Source of the DNA: a virus
Strand: one strand, 5' to 3'
DNA: 28,709 nucleotides
IMG/VR virus record: IMGVR_UViG_3300031521_000289
Span: 1 to 28,709 of that record
Made by a program: the position numbers and the translations under genes. Below the pieces are notes generated by a model. The model searched no databases. It saw only the letters and a list, made by a program, of their open reading frames with translations, and had not been told where the DNA came from. Each line of letters opens with the position of its first letter. Position 1 is the first letter of the stretch. Of this stretch, positions 20,654 to 27,486 are shown one piece after another.

Positions 20654-21505
20654 TTAAATTAAATTACCAAAAACTTCTCTTATATCATCAACTTCAAATC
20701 CAGCAGCTTTTTTGTGGCCACCTCCTCCCATTCTGATAGCAAGTTCTGAACAATCAACATTATCTTTTGTTGTATAAAGTGAAAAGTTCCATTTTTTACC
20801 ATTAAATTGAAATGGAATCATAATATCATGTTTTTCTTCTTTAAAAACACTTTTAAAAACATCTGAATTGAAACCTCCACCATTTAAACATATTGCTTTA
20901 AAACCACAGAAATCAAATTCAAAAGAAGATTTTTTACATTGTATTTCATTTATTTGATTTTGATATTTTAATATAATTTTGCCTTCGTTAATAATGGAAT
21001 AAACTAGATTTATATCTGTAAAAACTTCAACAGGAAAATTTTCTGGGCCATTACAGTATAATTTCATGCCAAATTGAAATGGTAAAACCATATTCTCCCA
21101 ATTATAAATATCTTGATTCCTCCATGTATCGTATTCCCCCAATAATTTTACAGCTAAAGGCATTTCTATTTTTGGGAATAAATAATTCCATGTTAGTTCA
21201 CATGCTGAAATTCCATTTTTTAATATTGCATTACAAAAATTCTTATGTTCAAAATTTTCATATTTATTAATTGCAGAGATGTGATGGTCAATCCATGTTA
21301 ATTGATTATTTGAGCTTTTACTTATTTCAAACATTTTTTCCATTGGAAATGAAACATCTGCCATAATTATTGGTTCGTTTTTTATTTTTAATTTTATTTT
21401 ATCTCCGTAATCATATCCTATTAATATGGCTTCTGGATATTTTTTCTTAATTATGGCTCCACTTGTGAAACCGTCCAAATCTTTGCTATGGTAAATTGCT
21501 AACAT
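20654..21505 (-). CDS. DHH-family phosphoesterase
   Basis: 283 aa. Metal-binding motifs: HSKDLDG at 6-12, MADVS (D50), WIDHH (D73-H74-H75), EYDTW, and the DHHA1 signature GGGGHKKAAGF near 262-272. This is the NrnB-like arrangement (a DHH domain starting almost at residue 1, then DHHA1). Such enzymes hydrolyse short oligoribonucleotides (nanoRNA), c-di-nucleotides or pAp with Mn2+. In a phage it could recycle nucleotides or remove cyclic-nucleotide signals used by CBASS-type defences; the latter is speculation. Last gene of the 24717 unit. Confidence 0.88.
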   Translation of the reverse strand: MLAIYHSKDLDGFTSGAIIKKKYPEAILIGYDYGDKIKLKIKNEPIIMADVSFPMEKMFEISKSSNNQLTWIDHHISAINKYENFEHKNFCNAILKNGISACELTWNYLFPKIEMPLAVKLLGEYDTWRNQDIYNWENMVLPFQFGMKLYCNGPENFPVEVFTDINLVYSIINEGKIILKYQNQINEIQCKKSSFEFDFCGFKAICLNGGGFNSDVFKSVFKEEKHDIMIPFQFNGKKWNFSLYTTKDNVDCSELAIRMGGGGHKKAAGFEVDDIREVFGNLI

Positions 21506-21510
21506 ATTAT

Positions 21511-21687
21511 TTATTTTAAATTATTTTTTAACTCAGCTATCTCATTTCTAATTTCTGAAATATATTTTAATCTTTTGCTTGAAAAACCATGTCTCATAGC
21601 TACTGTTTGTAAATCTTTTATCTCTTCTCCTAGCAAACCAACATATTTTTCGTAAAGCTCAATTATTTTATTTTCATTTTTATACAT
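21511..21687 (-). CDS. 58-aa helical protein
   Basis: ATG at 21687, TAA at 21511: MYKNENKIIELYEKYVGLLGEE, then TVAMRHGFSSKRLKYISEIRNEIAELKNNLK. Fully helical, with a possible short HTH-like turn (MRHGFSSKRL). Overlaps the nucleotidyltransferase gene by 8 nt and ends 5 nt before the DHH gene, filling the gap exactly. Confidence 0.65.
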   Translation of the reverse strand: MYKNENKIIELYEKYVGLLGEEIKDLQTVAMRHGFSSKRLKYISEIRNEIAELKNNLK

Positions 21688-22345
21688 AATGGAATTCTTT
21701 AATGTTATTACTGTCTAACATTTTTTGAAATAATTCGTTGTTACATTTTTGAATATAATAATTTTTAATTTCTCCTTTTTCAAACATATTGTTTATTTTG
21801 TTTCTCAATGTATATTCACTAAATATAAGATCATTTATATTTGGTTTATCATTATAAAGTTCCTTTATATGTTTAAGATTTGGCAATCTATTTTCAATTA
21901 ATTCTTTTGCACAATATAAACTTCTGTTTGCATGAAATAATTTATTTTTTTTATCTAAATGTTTTAAATCTCTTTTTGCAAAACCAATAAATGCTTTAAT
22001 TATTTTATATGTTCTACAAAGTTCTAATTTTAATTCATCTTTTACCAAATCTGTAAACATCACAATATCAACATTTATTGTAGAATCTCCAGAATGAAAA
22101 TTTTTCCAAAATTGAAGTTCTGAGCAATAAAGCCAATCTATATTATTATCAATATCTTTATGTTGAAATTGGTGATAATTTGGAAGAGATGAATATAACT
22201 CAATTTCAGGAGTTGAATATATCGAAAGAATATCTAAATCTGAATTTTCATTATTTGTTCCATATAAATGGGAACCAATTTCAAAATTTCTAAGAACAAT
22301 AGAATCAAGTTGTTCTTTTTCTTGTTTATTTATTATTATATTCAT
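21680..22345 (-). CDS. Nucleotidyltransferase-fold protein
   Basis: 221 aa. FEIGSHLYGTNNENSDLDILSIY at residues 21-43 is the polymerase-beta-type nucleotidyltransferase motif: GS (24-25), then D36-x-D38. A further carboxylate should come from NVDIVMFTDL. C-terminal half is helical (RDLKHLDKKNKLFHANRSLYCAKELI), as in the phage/bacterial 'predicted nucleotidyltransferase' group that includes MJ1435-like proteins. It transfers a nucleotide to an unknown acceptor (RNA end, protein or antibiotic-like molecule). With an RNA ligase and RlmN-like enzyme nearby, RNA-end processing is a reasonable guess only. Confidence 0.8.
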   Translation of the reverse strand: MNIIINKQEKEQLDSIVLRNFEIGSHLYGTNNENSDLDILSIYSTPEIELYSSLPNYHQFQHKDIDNNIDWLYCSELQFWKNFHSGDSTINVDIVMFTDLVKDELKLELCRTYKIIKAFIGFAKRDLKHLDKKNKLFHANRSLYCAKELIENRLPNLKHIKELYNDKPNINDLIFSEYTLRNKINNMFEKGEIKNYYIQKCNNELFQKMLDSNNIKEFHYV

Positions 22346-22355
22346 TTTTGCTATA

Positions 22356-22751
22356 TTAAAAAGTGATCCAAATTCCAGTTTTTTCTTTTATTTTATTTGA
22401 AAAACAGACAGCCTTATCAATATCATCAAAATAACAACTGACTTGAATATTATCTTGAAACGTGAGTTTTGCTTTTGCTTTATAAAAAACAAGTGGAATT
22501 GTTGAATTTAATGTTGAGGTTGATCCACTTAGATTTGGTATTTTATTTAAGTCCGGTTTTAAAATAAAATAACTTTTATGATTTTTTTCGAAATCTTCTA
22601 AATTTGAGCAGAATTCAAGATTTTCATAAATTCCCTCTTTTCTAAATGTTATTCCAAAAAATTTTTTAGATTTTTTAAATTTGTATTTTTCTGAAATTCC
22701 AGAATCAGAAACTGAAATATCAATTAATTTATCTAAATTGTAATTTTCCAT
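22356..22751 (-). CDS. Hypothetical protein, 131 aa
   Basis: Unrecognised. Beta-rich with a basic patch (EKYKFKKSKKFFGITFRKEG) and a Ser/Thr-rich linker (LSGSTSTLNSTI). Ten nt from the nucleotidyltransferase gene and in the same unit. Confidence 0.65.
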   Translation of the reverse strand: MENYNLDKLIDISVSDSGISEKYKFKKSKKFFGITFRKEGIYENLEFCSNLEDFEKNHKSYFILKPDLNKIPNLSGSTSTLNSTIPLVFYKAKAKLTFQDNIQVSCYFDDIDKAVCFSNKIKEKTGIWITF

Positions 22752-22762
22752 TTTATGTATTT

Positions 22763-23092
22763 TTAATATAAATCTTCTGAAAATAAATAATCTGTATATT
22801 TTTCTGTTTGTCCAGCCTCAAAAGCAATTGCACCAGCCTCAACTCTATCAACAAACATTCCATCTGAAGTTAAAAATCCTTGAATGGTTGTTTCTCCATC
22901 TTTGTTTTTTAAAATATATTCACGATTTGGGAACATTGCCTCTAATATTGAAATGCAATTACCGTGTCTCCAGCCACCAACCACAATACCATATTCTATA
23001 TTTCTTGGAACATTATGATATTTAATATTATTTTTATACCAAATTGCAGCACAAATTATATGTTTTTTGGTATTTGTGAATTTTTTATTCAT
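22763..23092 (-). CDS. Conserved phage protein, 109 aa
   Basis: KKHIICAAIWYKNNIKYHN, GIVVGGWRHGNCI, then QGFLTSDGMFVDRVEAGAIA and FSEDLY at the end. I recognise this layout as a protein common in dsDNA phages ('...GFltsd..Fv.R.eA..iA...gQ......LfSEDlY'), but its role is not established. A His/Arg-rich centre (RHGNC) and acidic end could bind a ligand. ATGA overlap with the next upstream gene. Confidence 0.75.
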   Translation of the reverse strand: MNKKFTNTKKHIICAAIWYKNNIKYHNVPRNIEYGIVVGGWRHGNCISILEAMFPNREYILKNKDGETTIQGFLTSDGMFVDRVEAGAIAFEAGQTEKYTDYLFSEDLY

Positions 23093-23328
23093 TTATTTGA
23101 AAAATATGTTAAACAAACTCTGTTTCTTGATATATTATCTCTGGTTAATATAATATATTCAAAAACTCTAACTAAATCATCATCATTTAAAATATTAAAA
23201 TCAATATTTGAAATATGTTCAGTTATATTTGTATTGTGTGAAAGGAAAATATTATTCCACCAAGAAGATTTAAAATCATTTTCTTCTGTTTTTATTTTAT
23301 TTATTTTAGATAAAATAATTTCTTTCAT
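23089..23328 (-). CDS. Hypothetical protein, 79 aa
   Basis: MKEIILSKINKIKTEENDFKSSWWNNIFLSHNTN, then FNILNDDDLVRVFEYIILTRDNISR. Mixed helical; unrecognised. One nt from the radical SAM gene and 4-nt overlap with its downstream neighbour, so strongly coupled. Confidence 0.65.
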   Translation of the reverse strand: MKEIILSKINKIKTEENDFKSSWWNNIFLSHNTNITEHISNIDFNILNDDDLVRVFEYIILTRDNISRNRVCLTYFSNK

Positions 23329-23329
23329 T

Positions 23330-24238
23330 TTATTTATTATTATTTTTCATCCAATTCTGTACCATAAAAAGTTGACCACACCCTCCGCCAATATCATCTT
23401 GCCCAGCAGGATTAAAAACCCTTACATTATATCCAGATTCAACAAAACAATTTGATATATTATTTATTTTATCTAATTCTTTATAACCTTTATCTTTCAT
23501 GTTTTCATCATTGGAACAAATTACTGAAAAAGTGAAATTAAAAATAAGAGGAGAAAATAAATCTTTTAATCTATTCATTTCTTCTTCATTTTGATTATTT
23601 TCTCCAATGCAATAATTTATATAAACAGGTCTTTGGGTACATTGATTCCATTTAATTCCGAAATCACGCATTTCACGTAAATTAAATTTGTTCTTATATG
23701 GAATTAATTTATTGCGTTTATGTTCTAATGCCTCATGTACTGAAAACTGAAGCCCAACTTTATCAATTTCATAACTTATATCCAATAATTTTTCAAACGC
23801 TTCTTCGTTTCTTGGGCACATTGTTGAAACTAATAATTCTGCATTTTTATATAAATTGTGTAATTTTCTAATTGCATTTATTACATTATCTATATTTAAA
23901 ATTGGTTCTCCCATACTCATAAACATAATTTGAAATCTTTCTCCGGCAGAATTAACATCTTCAATATCCATATCTTTTAGGCAATATTTGACCTGATCAA
24001 TTATTTCTTCACTAGTTAAATTTCTGATAAATTTTTTACCAGTTCCACAGAATGCACAACCTACTGGACAACCTACTGGACAACCTACTGGACAACCACT
24101 TTGAACTGAAACACACAATACTGTTCTTTTGTAAAAGTTTTCATATTTGTATAAAACTGCTTCTGCAATTGCATCTGGGAATTCAAAAACATATTTCCAA
24201 ACATTTCCTTCAGAACTATCAAATCTTTTAATCAGCAT
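23330..24238 (-). CDS. RlmN-like radical SAM enzyme with expanded Cys loop
   Basis: 302 aa. RlmN/Cfr features: RTVLCVSVQSGC, the [4Fe-4S] loop ending CPVGCAFCGTG (C57-x3-C61-x2-C64), FIRNLTSEEIIDQV, MSMGEP (107-112), LQFSVHEA, and the C-terminal DDIGGGCGQL with C287 at the methyl-carrying cysteine position of RlmN. RlmN makes 2-methyladenosine in 23S rRNA A2503 and some tRNAs. The usual N-terminal accessory domain is mostly missing (about 40 residues remain). The loop holds two extra 'CPVG' units (C49 and C53), created by a 12-bp repeat. Whether it still binds the cluster correctly is unknown. Probably RNA methylation. Confidence 0.85.
   Translation of the reverse strand: MLIKRFDSSEGNVWKYVFEFPDAIAEAVLYKYENFYKRTVLCVSVQSGCPVGCPVGCPVGCAFCGTGKKFIRNLTSEEIIDQVKYCLKDMDIEDVNSAGERFQIMFMSMGEPILNIDNVINAIRKLHNLYKNAELLVSTMCPRNEEAFEKLLDISYEIDKVGLQFSVHEALEHKRNKLIPYKNKFNLREMRDFGIKWNQCTQRPVYINYCIGENNQNEEEMNRLKDLFSPLIFNFTFSVICSNDENMKDKGYKELDKINNISNCFVESGYNVRVFNPAGQDDIGGGCGQLFMVQNWMKNNNK
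24056..24096. repeat. 12-bp tandem repeat inside the radical SAM loop
   Basis: Three perfect copies of CTACTGGACAAC (24061-24072, 24073-24084, 24085-24096) plus a 5-base partial copy on the left. On the coding strand this is GGTTGTCCAGTA, encoding Gly-Cys-Pro-Val, in frame. The unmodified family has one such Cys. Confidence 0.95.
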
Positions 24239-24239
24239 A

Positions 24240-24446
24240 TTAATAATTTATTTTATATTTTACAAATTTTTCCATTTCATCTAAAGCATCAAAATATCCA
24301 CTACAACCATCTTGAGAACCGATAGTTTGTTTTCCAAATTCTATTTTTGTAAGCAATATTTTAGATTTATCTTTATCAAAATCATCTTGAATCTGCCAAT
24401 TATTATAATCATCAATAATTTTATTTAATTCAATTCTACTTGATTT
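24240..24446 (-). CDS. Open frame without a standard start codon
   Basis: 68 codons, KSSRIELNKIIDDYNNWQIQDDF, then FGKQTIGSQDGCSGYFDALDEMEKFVKYKINY, ending in TAA at 24240, 1 nt from the radical SAM ATG. Composition and amphipathic patterns look coding, and nothing else fills the gap. There is no ATG, GTG or TTG near the start; an ATT (about 24434) overlapping the lipoprotein's stop is possible. It may have lost its start or be read after a frameshift from the lipoprotein gene. Confidence 0.5.
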   Translation of the reverse strand, partial: KSSRIELNKIIDDYNNWQIQDDFDKDKSKILLTKIEFGKQTIGSQDGCSGYFDALDEMEKFVKYKINY

Positions 24447-24717
24447 TTAGTTTTAAAATTGAAATCTCCTCGCATTTACAAACAGAAATATGTTTATAAA
24501 TACATATTGATCCATTATCATCAATAATATCTACAGTATCATTTTTTTGAACATCCAATCCTTTAACAAATTTTATCTCAAGTGTTTTGTCTAAAGTCAC
24601 AGCTTTTGTTATTGAATCACTCCTTTCTGTAACAATCCAAGTTCTATGGTAAGAATTCATGTGTTGAATGCAGCTTGTTGAAACAGCAAACAAAATAATT
24701 ATAAATACTTTTTTCAT
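24436..24717 (-). CDS. Small lipoprotein, head of a large unit
   Basis: 93 aa. MKKVFIIILFAVSTSC is a lipoprotein signal with lipobox STSC (C16). Mature part beta-rich with LEIKFVKGLDVQKNDTVDIIDD, resembling part of the lipoprotein at 8587-8826, and an odd CKCEE near the end. ATG 8 nt after an exact promoter motif. Probably anchored in the cell envelope; function unknown. Confidence 0.7.
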   Translation of the reverse strand: MKKVFIIILFAVSTSCIQHMNSYHRTWIVTERSDSITKAVTLDKTLEIKFVKGLDVQKNDTVDIIDDNGSICIYKHISVCKCEEISILKLKIK

Positions 24718-24725
24718 TTTTTATT

Positions 24726-24756
24726 TTATAACGAAAAAAATAAAAAATTGGAGAAA
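24726..24756 (-). promoter_or_regulatory. Phage-type promoter motif
   Basis: TTTCTCC (24756-24750), 15 nt, TCGTTATAA (24734-24726), 8 nt to the ATG at 24717. Exact. It drives the unit running to the DHH gene at 20654. Confidence 0.8.
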
Positions 24757-25149
24757 TTAATAAATTTTAAATTCTAAAAATTGTTTATCTAATTCATTCC
24801 AATCTACCATCATTTCTTTGATTTCTGTTGTTGGCTTAAGTGGAATATTTTCAGTAATATCATCTATGAATATTTCTTGATTCCTCAACATATATTCCCA
24901 ATTCCAAGGAGTGGGAATATGTTTTTTGGGAGTTATTTTTGTAATTGGTTTGATATGTTCATTATTTAAGAAATCAATTGCAGCTTCTAATGTTCCGTTG
25001 TAACATTGAACTCTATATGTATTTAAAATTATTTCGTGGCCAGCTTCTTGTAATTTTCTAATTATTTTAAAGCAATCATGGTTATATTTACCAATTTTAG
25101 GATATAGTTCCTCAACTACAGTATTATCAAAATCTAGATATATTTTCAT
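24757..25149 (-). CDS. HAD-superfamily hydrolase
   Basis: 130 aa. Motif I LDFDNTVVE (D6 nucleophile, D8), motif II-like ILNTYR, and motif IV-like IFIDDI. The small cap-less design with 'GHEIILNTYRVQCYNGTLEAAIDFLN' resembles phage HAD phosphatases/5'-nucleotidases. Polynucleotide 3'-phosphatase or nucleotide phosphatase activity is possible, and would fit with the RNA ligase, but the substrate is not evident. Preceded by a host-type promoter and not by the phage-type motif. Confidence 0.75.
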   Translation of the reverse strand: MKIYLDFDNTVVEELYPKIGKYNHDCFKIIRKLQEAGHEIILNTYRVQCYNGTLEAAIDFLNNEHIKPITKITPKKHIPTPWNWEYMLRNQEIFIDDITENIPLKPTTEIKEMMVDWNELDKQFLEFKIY

Positions 25150-25178
25150 TGCAAAATAATTAAAATGTTAAATTTAAG

Positions 25179-25210
25179 CAAATATAAAAATAAAATTTGA
25201 TTTTGACAAA
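25179..25210 (-). promoter_or_regulatory. Host-type (Bacteroidota) promoter
   Basis: Minus strand TTTG (25210-25207), 20 nt, TATATTTG (25186-25179). This matches the Bacteroidota primary-sigma consensus TTTG-N19/20-TAnnTTTG. 29 nt remain to the ATG of the HAD gene. Probably used early by unmodified host polymerase. Confidence 0.65.
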
Positions 25211-25217
25211 AAATATT

Positions 25218-25724
25218 TTAAGATGTTTCATTTTTAATTTGATTAAATAAACAACGATGAAAATTATCATAATCATCGTAACCAAGAGCAATAATCGGAT
25301 TTTGTTTTATTTCAAGGTTTATATTTAGGGATTTTCTTAATATTTTTGCTGCATAATATCTATGATGACCATCCTCAATCCAAAATTTGTTCTTCGAATA
25401 AGAAACATCAATTGGTTCGGATAAATTAATTTTTTGGGACCATTCTATTTTACTTAAACCGCTTTTTTGTTGTTCGTATTTAACATTTTCCAAATCTGCC
25501 TTCCATTTAATATTTAACTGATTTGGAGATAGTGTTTTTATATCTTCATTGGAAAAACCAAATGCTAAACGGTCTAAAGCCTCAATTGATATTCCTCCTG
25601 TTCTAAGTAATGCTTCAGAAGAATCAAATTTTTCAACTTCATCTTTTATTTCTTTGGTTATATTAATCGGCTTACAATTTTGAGATTCTTTTATTGCTTC
25701 TCTGATTATTTTTCTAATAAACAT
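25218..25724 (-). CDS. ParB/sulfiredoxin-like domain protein
   Basis: 168 aa. IEDGHHRYYAAKIL at 116-129 is the ParB-N/Srx nucleotide-binding motif (GxHR..AA), preceded by LSEPIDVSYSKNK, the usual 'pi.V......i.DGHHR' strand. The first 95 residues are helical and unrecognised (MFIRKIIREAIKE, then LLRTGGISIEALDRLAFGF). ParB-like domains bind or cleave NTPs; phage versions act as nucleases or on DNA segregation, and some are carried on virion-associated proteins. No ParA is nearby. Follows the large inverted repeat. Confidence 0.7.
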   Translation of the reverse strand: MFIRKIIREAIKESQNCKPINITKEIKDEVEKFDSSEALLRTGGISIEALDRLAFGFSNEDIKTLSPNQLNIKWKADLENVKYEQQKSGLSKIEWSQKINLSEPIDVSYSKNKFWIEDGHHRYYAAKILRKSLNINLEIKQNPIIALGYDDYDNFHRCLFNQIKNETS

Positions 25725-25742
25725 ATTTTATATTTAAATAGT

Positions 25743-25797
25743 TATAATTAAAAATGCACAATATATAAAATTATTATATTGTGCATTTTTAATTATA
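25743..25797. terminator. Long perfect inverted repeat (23-bp arms)
   Basis: Arms 25743-25765 and 25775-25797 are exact reverse complements around a 9-nt loop. Each arm contains AAAAATGCACAATATA / TATATTGTGCATTTTT, so the stem has an A-tract on one side and T-tract on the other, the design of a bidirectional intrinsic terminator. It separates the ParB-like gene from the decayed genes to its right. It also overlaps a TTATAA that could be a -10 box for the ParB-like gene, so an operator role is possible. Confidence 0.75.
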
Positions 25798-25807
25798 TCA
25801 TTTTTAA

Positions 25808-26002
25808 TTACACATAATTACGCTCATCAAATTTATTATTTGCTATCAACCAACCAAAATATATTGAGGTATATATTGTCCTTTCTTTATCTCCCCAAAA
25901 CATTGTTGGACTTTCATAATCTTTGTCTGCAATTTTTAACTGTTCATTAAACATTTCATTGTTTTTTGCCTCGTTAAATAATTTTTCAACTTATTTTTTC
26001 AT
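25808..26002 (-). pseudogene. Small gene with an early nonsense codon
   Basis: From ATG 26002 the frame reads MKK, then TAA (25993-25991), then VEKLFNEAKNNEMFNEQLKI and on through MFWGDKERTIYTSIYFGWLIANN to RNYV and TAA at 25808. A change AAA to TAA explains the stop. A 48-aa product could still start at the internal ATG at 25954. The sequence after the stop is clearly coding-like. Unrecognised. Confidence 0.6.
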
Positions 26003-26013
26003 ATTTTCATTTT

Positions 26014-26193
26014 TTAGTTTATATTTTTATCATTTTTCAAAATCTCAATAATTTCATCAATAGATATTGTTTTTGGTATTTCATTGCAACGACTCCACCT
26101 ATCAAATTCACCAAAAAAATCCCATAAAATATTATTACAACCATTGTAATATCCACAAAAATCATTATTAAAAGAACTAAATCGTACTAGATT
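26014..26193 (-). pseudogene. C-terminal gene remnant beside the broken TnpB
   Basis: A frame with no start codon: NLVRFSSFNNDFCGYYNGCNN, then ILWDFFGEFDRWSRCNEIPK and TISIDEIIEILKNDKNIN, stop at 26014. The aromatic-rich, well-formed sequence indicates a real protein whose N-terminal part was cut off by the TnpB element that begins 10 nt upstream. The 5' part was not recognised on the far side of that element. Confidence 0.55.
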
Positions 26194-26203
26194 TCATAGA
26201 AAT

Positions 26204-27264
26204 TTATAGAACGAATCTAAATTTATCTATTACTTTACTTTCTTGTATCATTCTGTGGTTACTTTTTAGGGGCGAAGCCTTGTCATCCATAACCGTGCAG
26301 TCCTCAAGCGTTAATTCGGGTGTAAGTATCCCTATTTTTACTTTGTTATTATTTTGTTTTTCTTCCTCTATAAGAAATAATTTATAAAGTCTGATTCCTT
26401 CTTTATAGATGTTGATAGCAGCATTAAGGTCACGATCAATGTTAAGACCGCAATGTTCGCACACATAAATGCGTTCATCTAGGCCCAATTTTTCTTTTTT
26501 ATGACCACAACAGCTACATAGTTTTGAACTAGGAAACCATCTACTTATTTTGATTACATTGCCACCTTTCCATTTTGCTTTATACTGAAGCATTTCAATA
26601 AATCTACCGAGACCGAGGTCTTGGATTGATTTTGCGAGGTGGTGGTTTTTCATCATTCCTTTAATGTTAAGGTCTTCTAAAATGATAACTTGGTTTTCGT
26701 TTGTCCAACCAATATGGAGGCAAAATACTTTCCTGATGTTGCTTTGGATATTGTGACTGATTTTATATTTTGCTTGTTTTTTAGCAAATAATTTTTGTCT
26801 GAATCTGAACACCTATATTTTAAATTTTTTATTTCTTTCGTCAGATTTAATTTGTTGTTTTTATCTGAAAGGCATTTTTTGCTGACAGCATCAACAGGGA
26901 ATCTTGATCTTTGCCTATCAAATTTCTTTTTAAATTTTGGAAATCCAACTTTTTCTCCTTTGCGCTTATTGGAACAAGAATCAAAGAAGTTCTTGTATGC
27001 TTGGATGAGGTCAATGATAGCTTGTTTCATCACCTTTGTATTCTGTTCAAGCATAAAACTTTTTTCTGGATTTTTTCTTATGTAATCTGTAAAATATTTA
27101 CCCAGATATTTAAGGTTAATAACATTCGTTTTTCCTTCTTTATAAGAATTAATGCAATGTGAAAGACAAGTATTATATACCAAACGATAACACCCGTGAT
27201 TCTTCGCCAATAGAATCCTCTGCCTCTCATTTGGGTAAATCCTTATCTTTTTTGCATTTAACAT
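26204..27264 (-). pseudogene. tnpB: TnpB pseudogene lacking RuvC-I
   Basis: Two frames of one OrfB/TnpB. The N-terminal part (27264 to about 26705) runs MLNAKKIRIYPNERQRILLAKN to SVTISKATSGKYFASILV; the C-terminal part (about 26703 to 26204) resumes NENQVIILEDLNIKGMM (RuvC-II Glu), a full CxxC…CxxC zinc finger (CSCCGHKKE…CEHCG) and DRDLNAAINI (RuvC-III). About 90 residues expected between them, including GIDxGIK (RuvC-I) and the bridge helix, are gone, and the join shifts frame. Nuclease-dead. The start has AGGA 9 nt upstream, a Shine-Dalgarno-like site unlike the phage genes. Confidence 0.85.
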
Positions 27265-27486
27265 TTTTTTATTCCTAAATAATTTTATATATTTGTGCTG
27301 GTATTTATAAATATGTCAAAATTTTGTAAAAACTTAATATAAATCAAAACAATTCTATATATTGTTTATTTGTATACAACCCAATAATATCCTGCTTTTC
27401 TTTGCATAATTTTTTATTTTTTGTTTTTTTCATAACAAATATAAGCAATTATTTTAAATGCTATTGGTTAATAATCATTTACTTAA
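27265..27486 (-). other. Gap with no convincing gene
   Basis: 222 bases between the TnpB relic and the next gene. It must contain the relic's left end and possibly the 5' stump of the gene it entered. An ATG at 27433 preceded directly by a TATATTTG element gives a 29-aa frame (MKKTKNKKLCKEKQDIIGLY to YIELF, stop at 27344); an overlapping frame reads MQRKAGYYWVVYK. Neither can be joined in frame to the remnant at 26014-26193. Confidence 0.5.

Noticed and set aside
22828-23455. 65-aa and 163-aa plus-strand frames
   Set aside because: Antisense to three genes with convincing protein sequences; composition is typical of shadow frames in AT-rich DNA.
24056-24096. Short direct repeats as a CRISPR array
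   Set aside because: Repeats are contiguous 12-mers without spacers and lie in frame inside a radical SAM gene.
27302-27313. TATTTATAAATA palindrome
   Set aside because: A 12-nt A/T-only palindrome is expected by chance at this base composition.
27344-27433. 29-aa frame MKKTKNKK… as a gene
   Set aside because: Very short, Lys-rich and chance-prone in A-rich DNA; kept only as a note in the gap entry.
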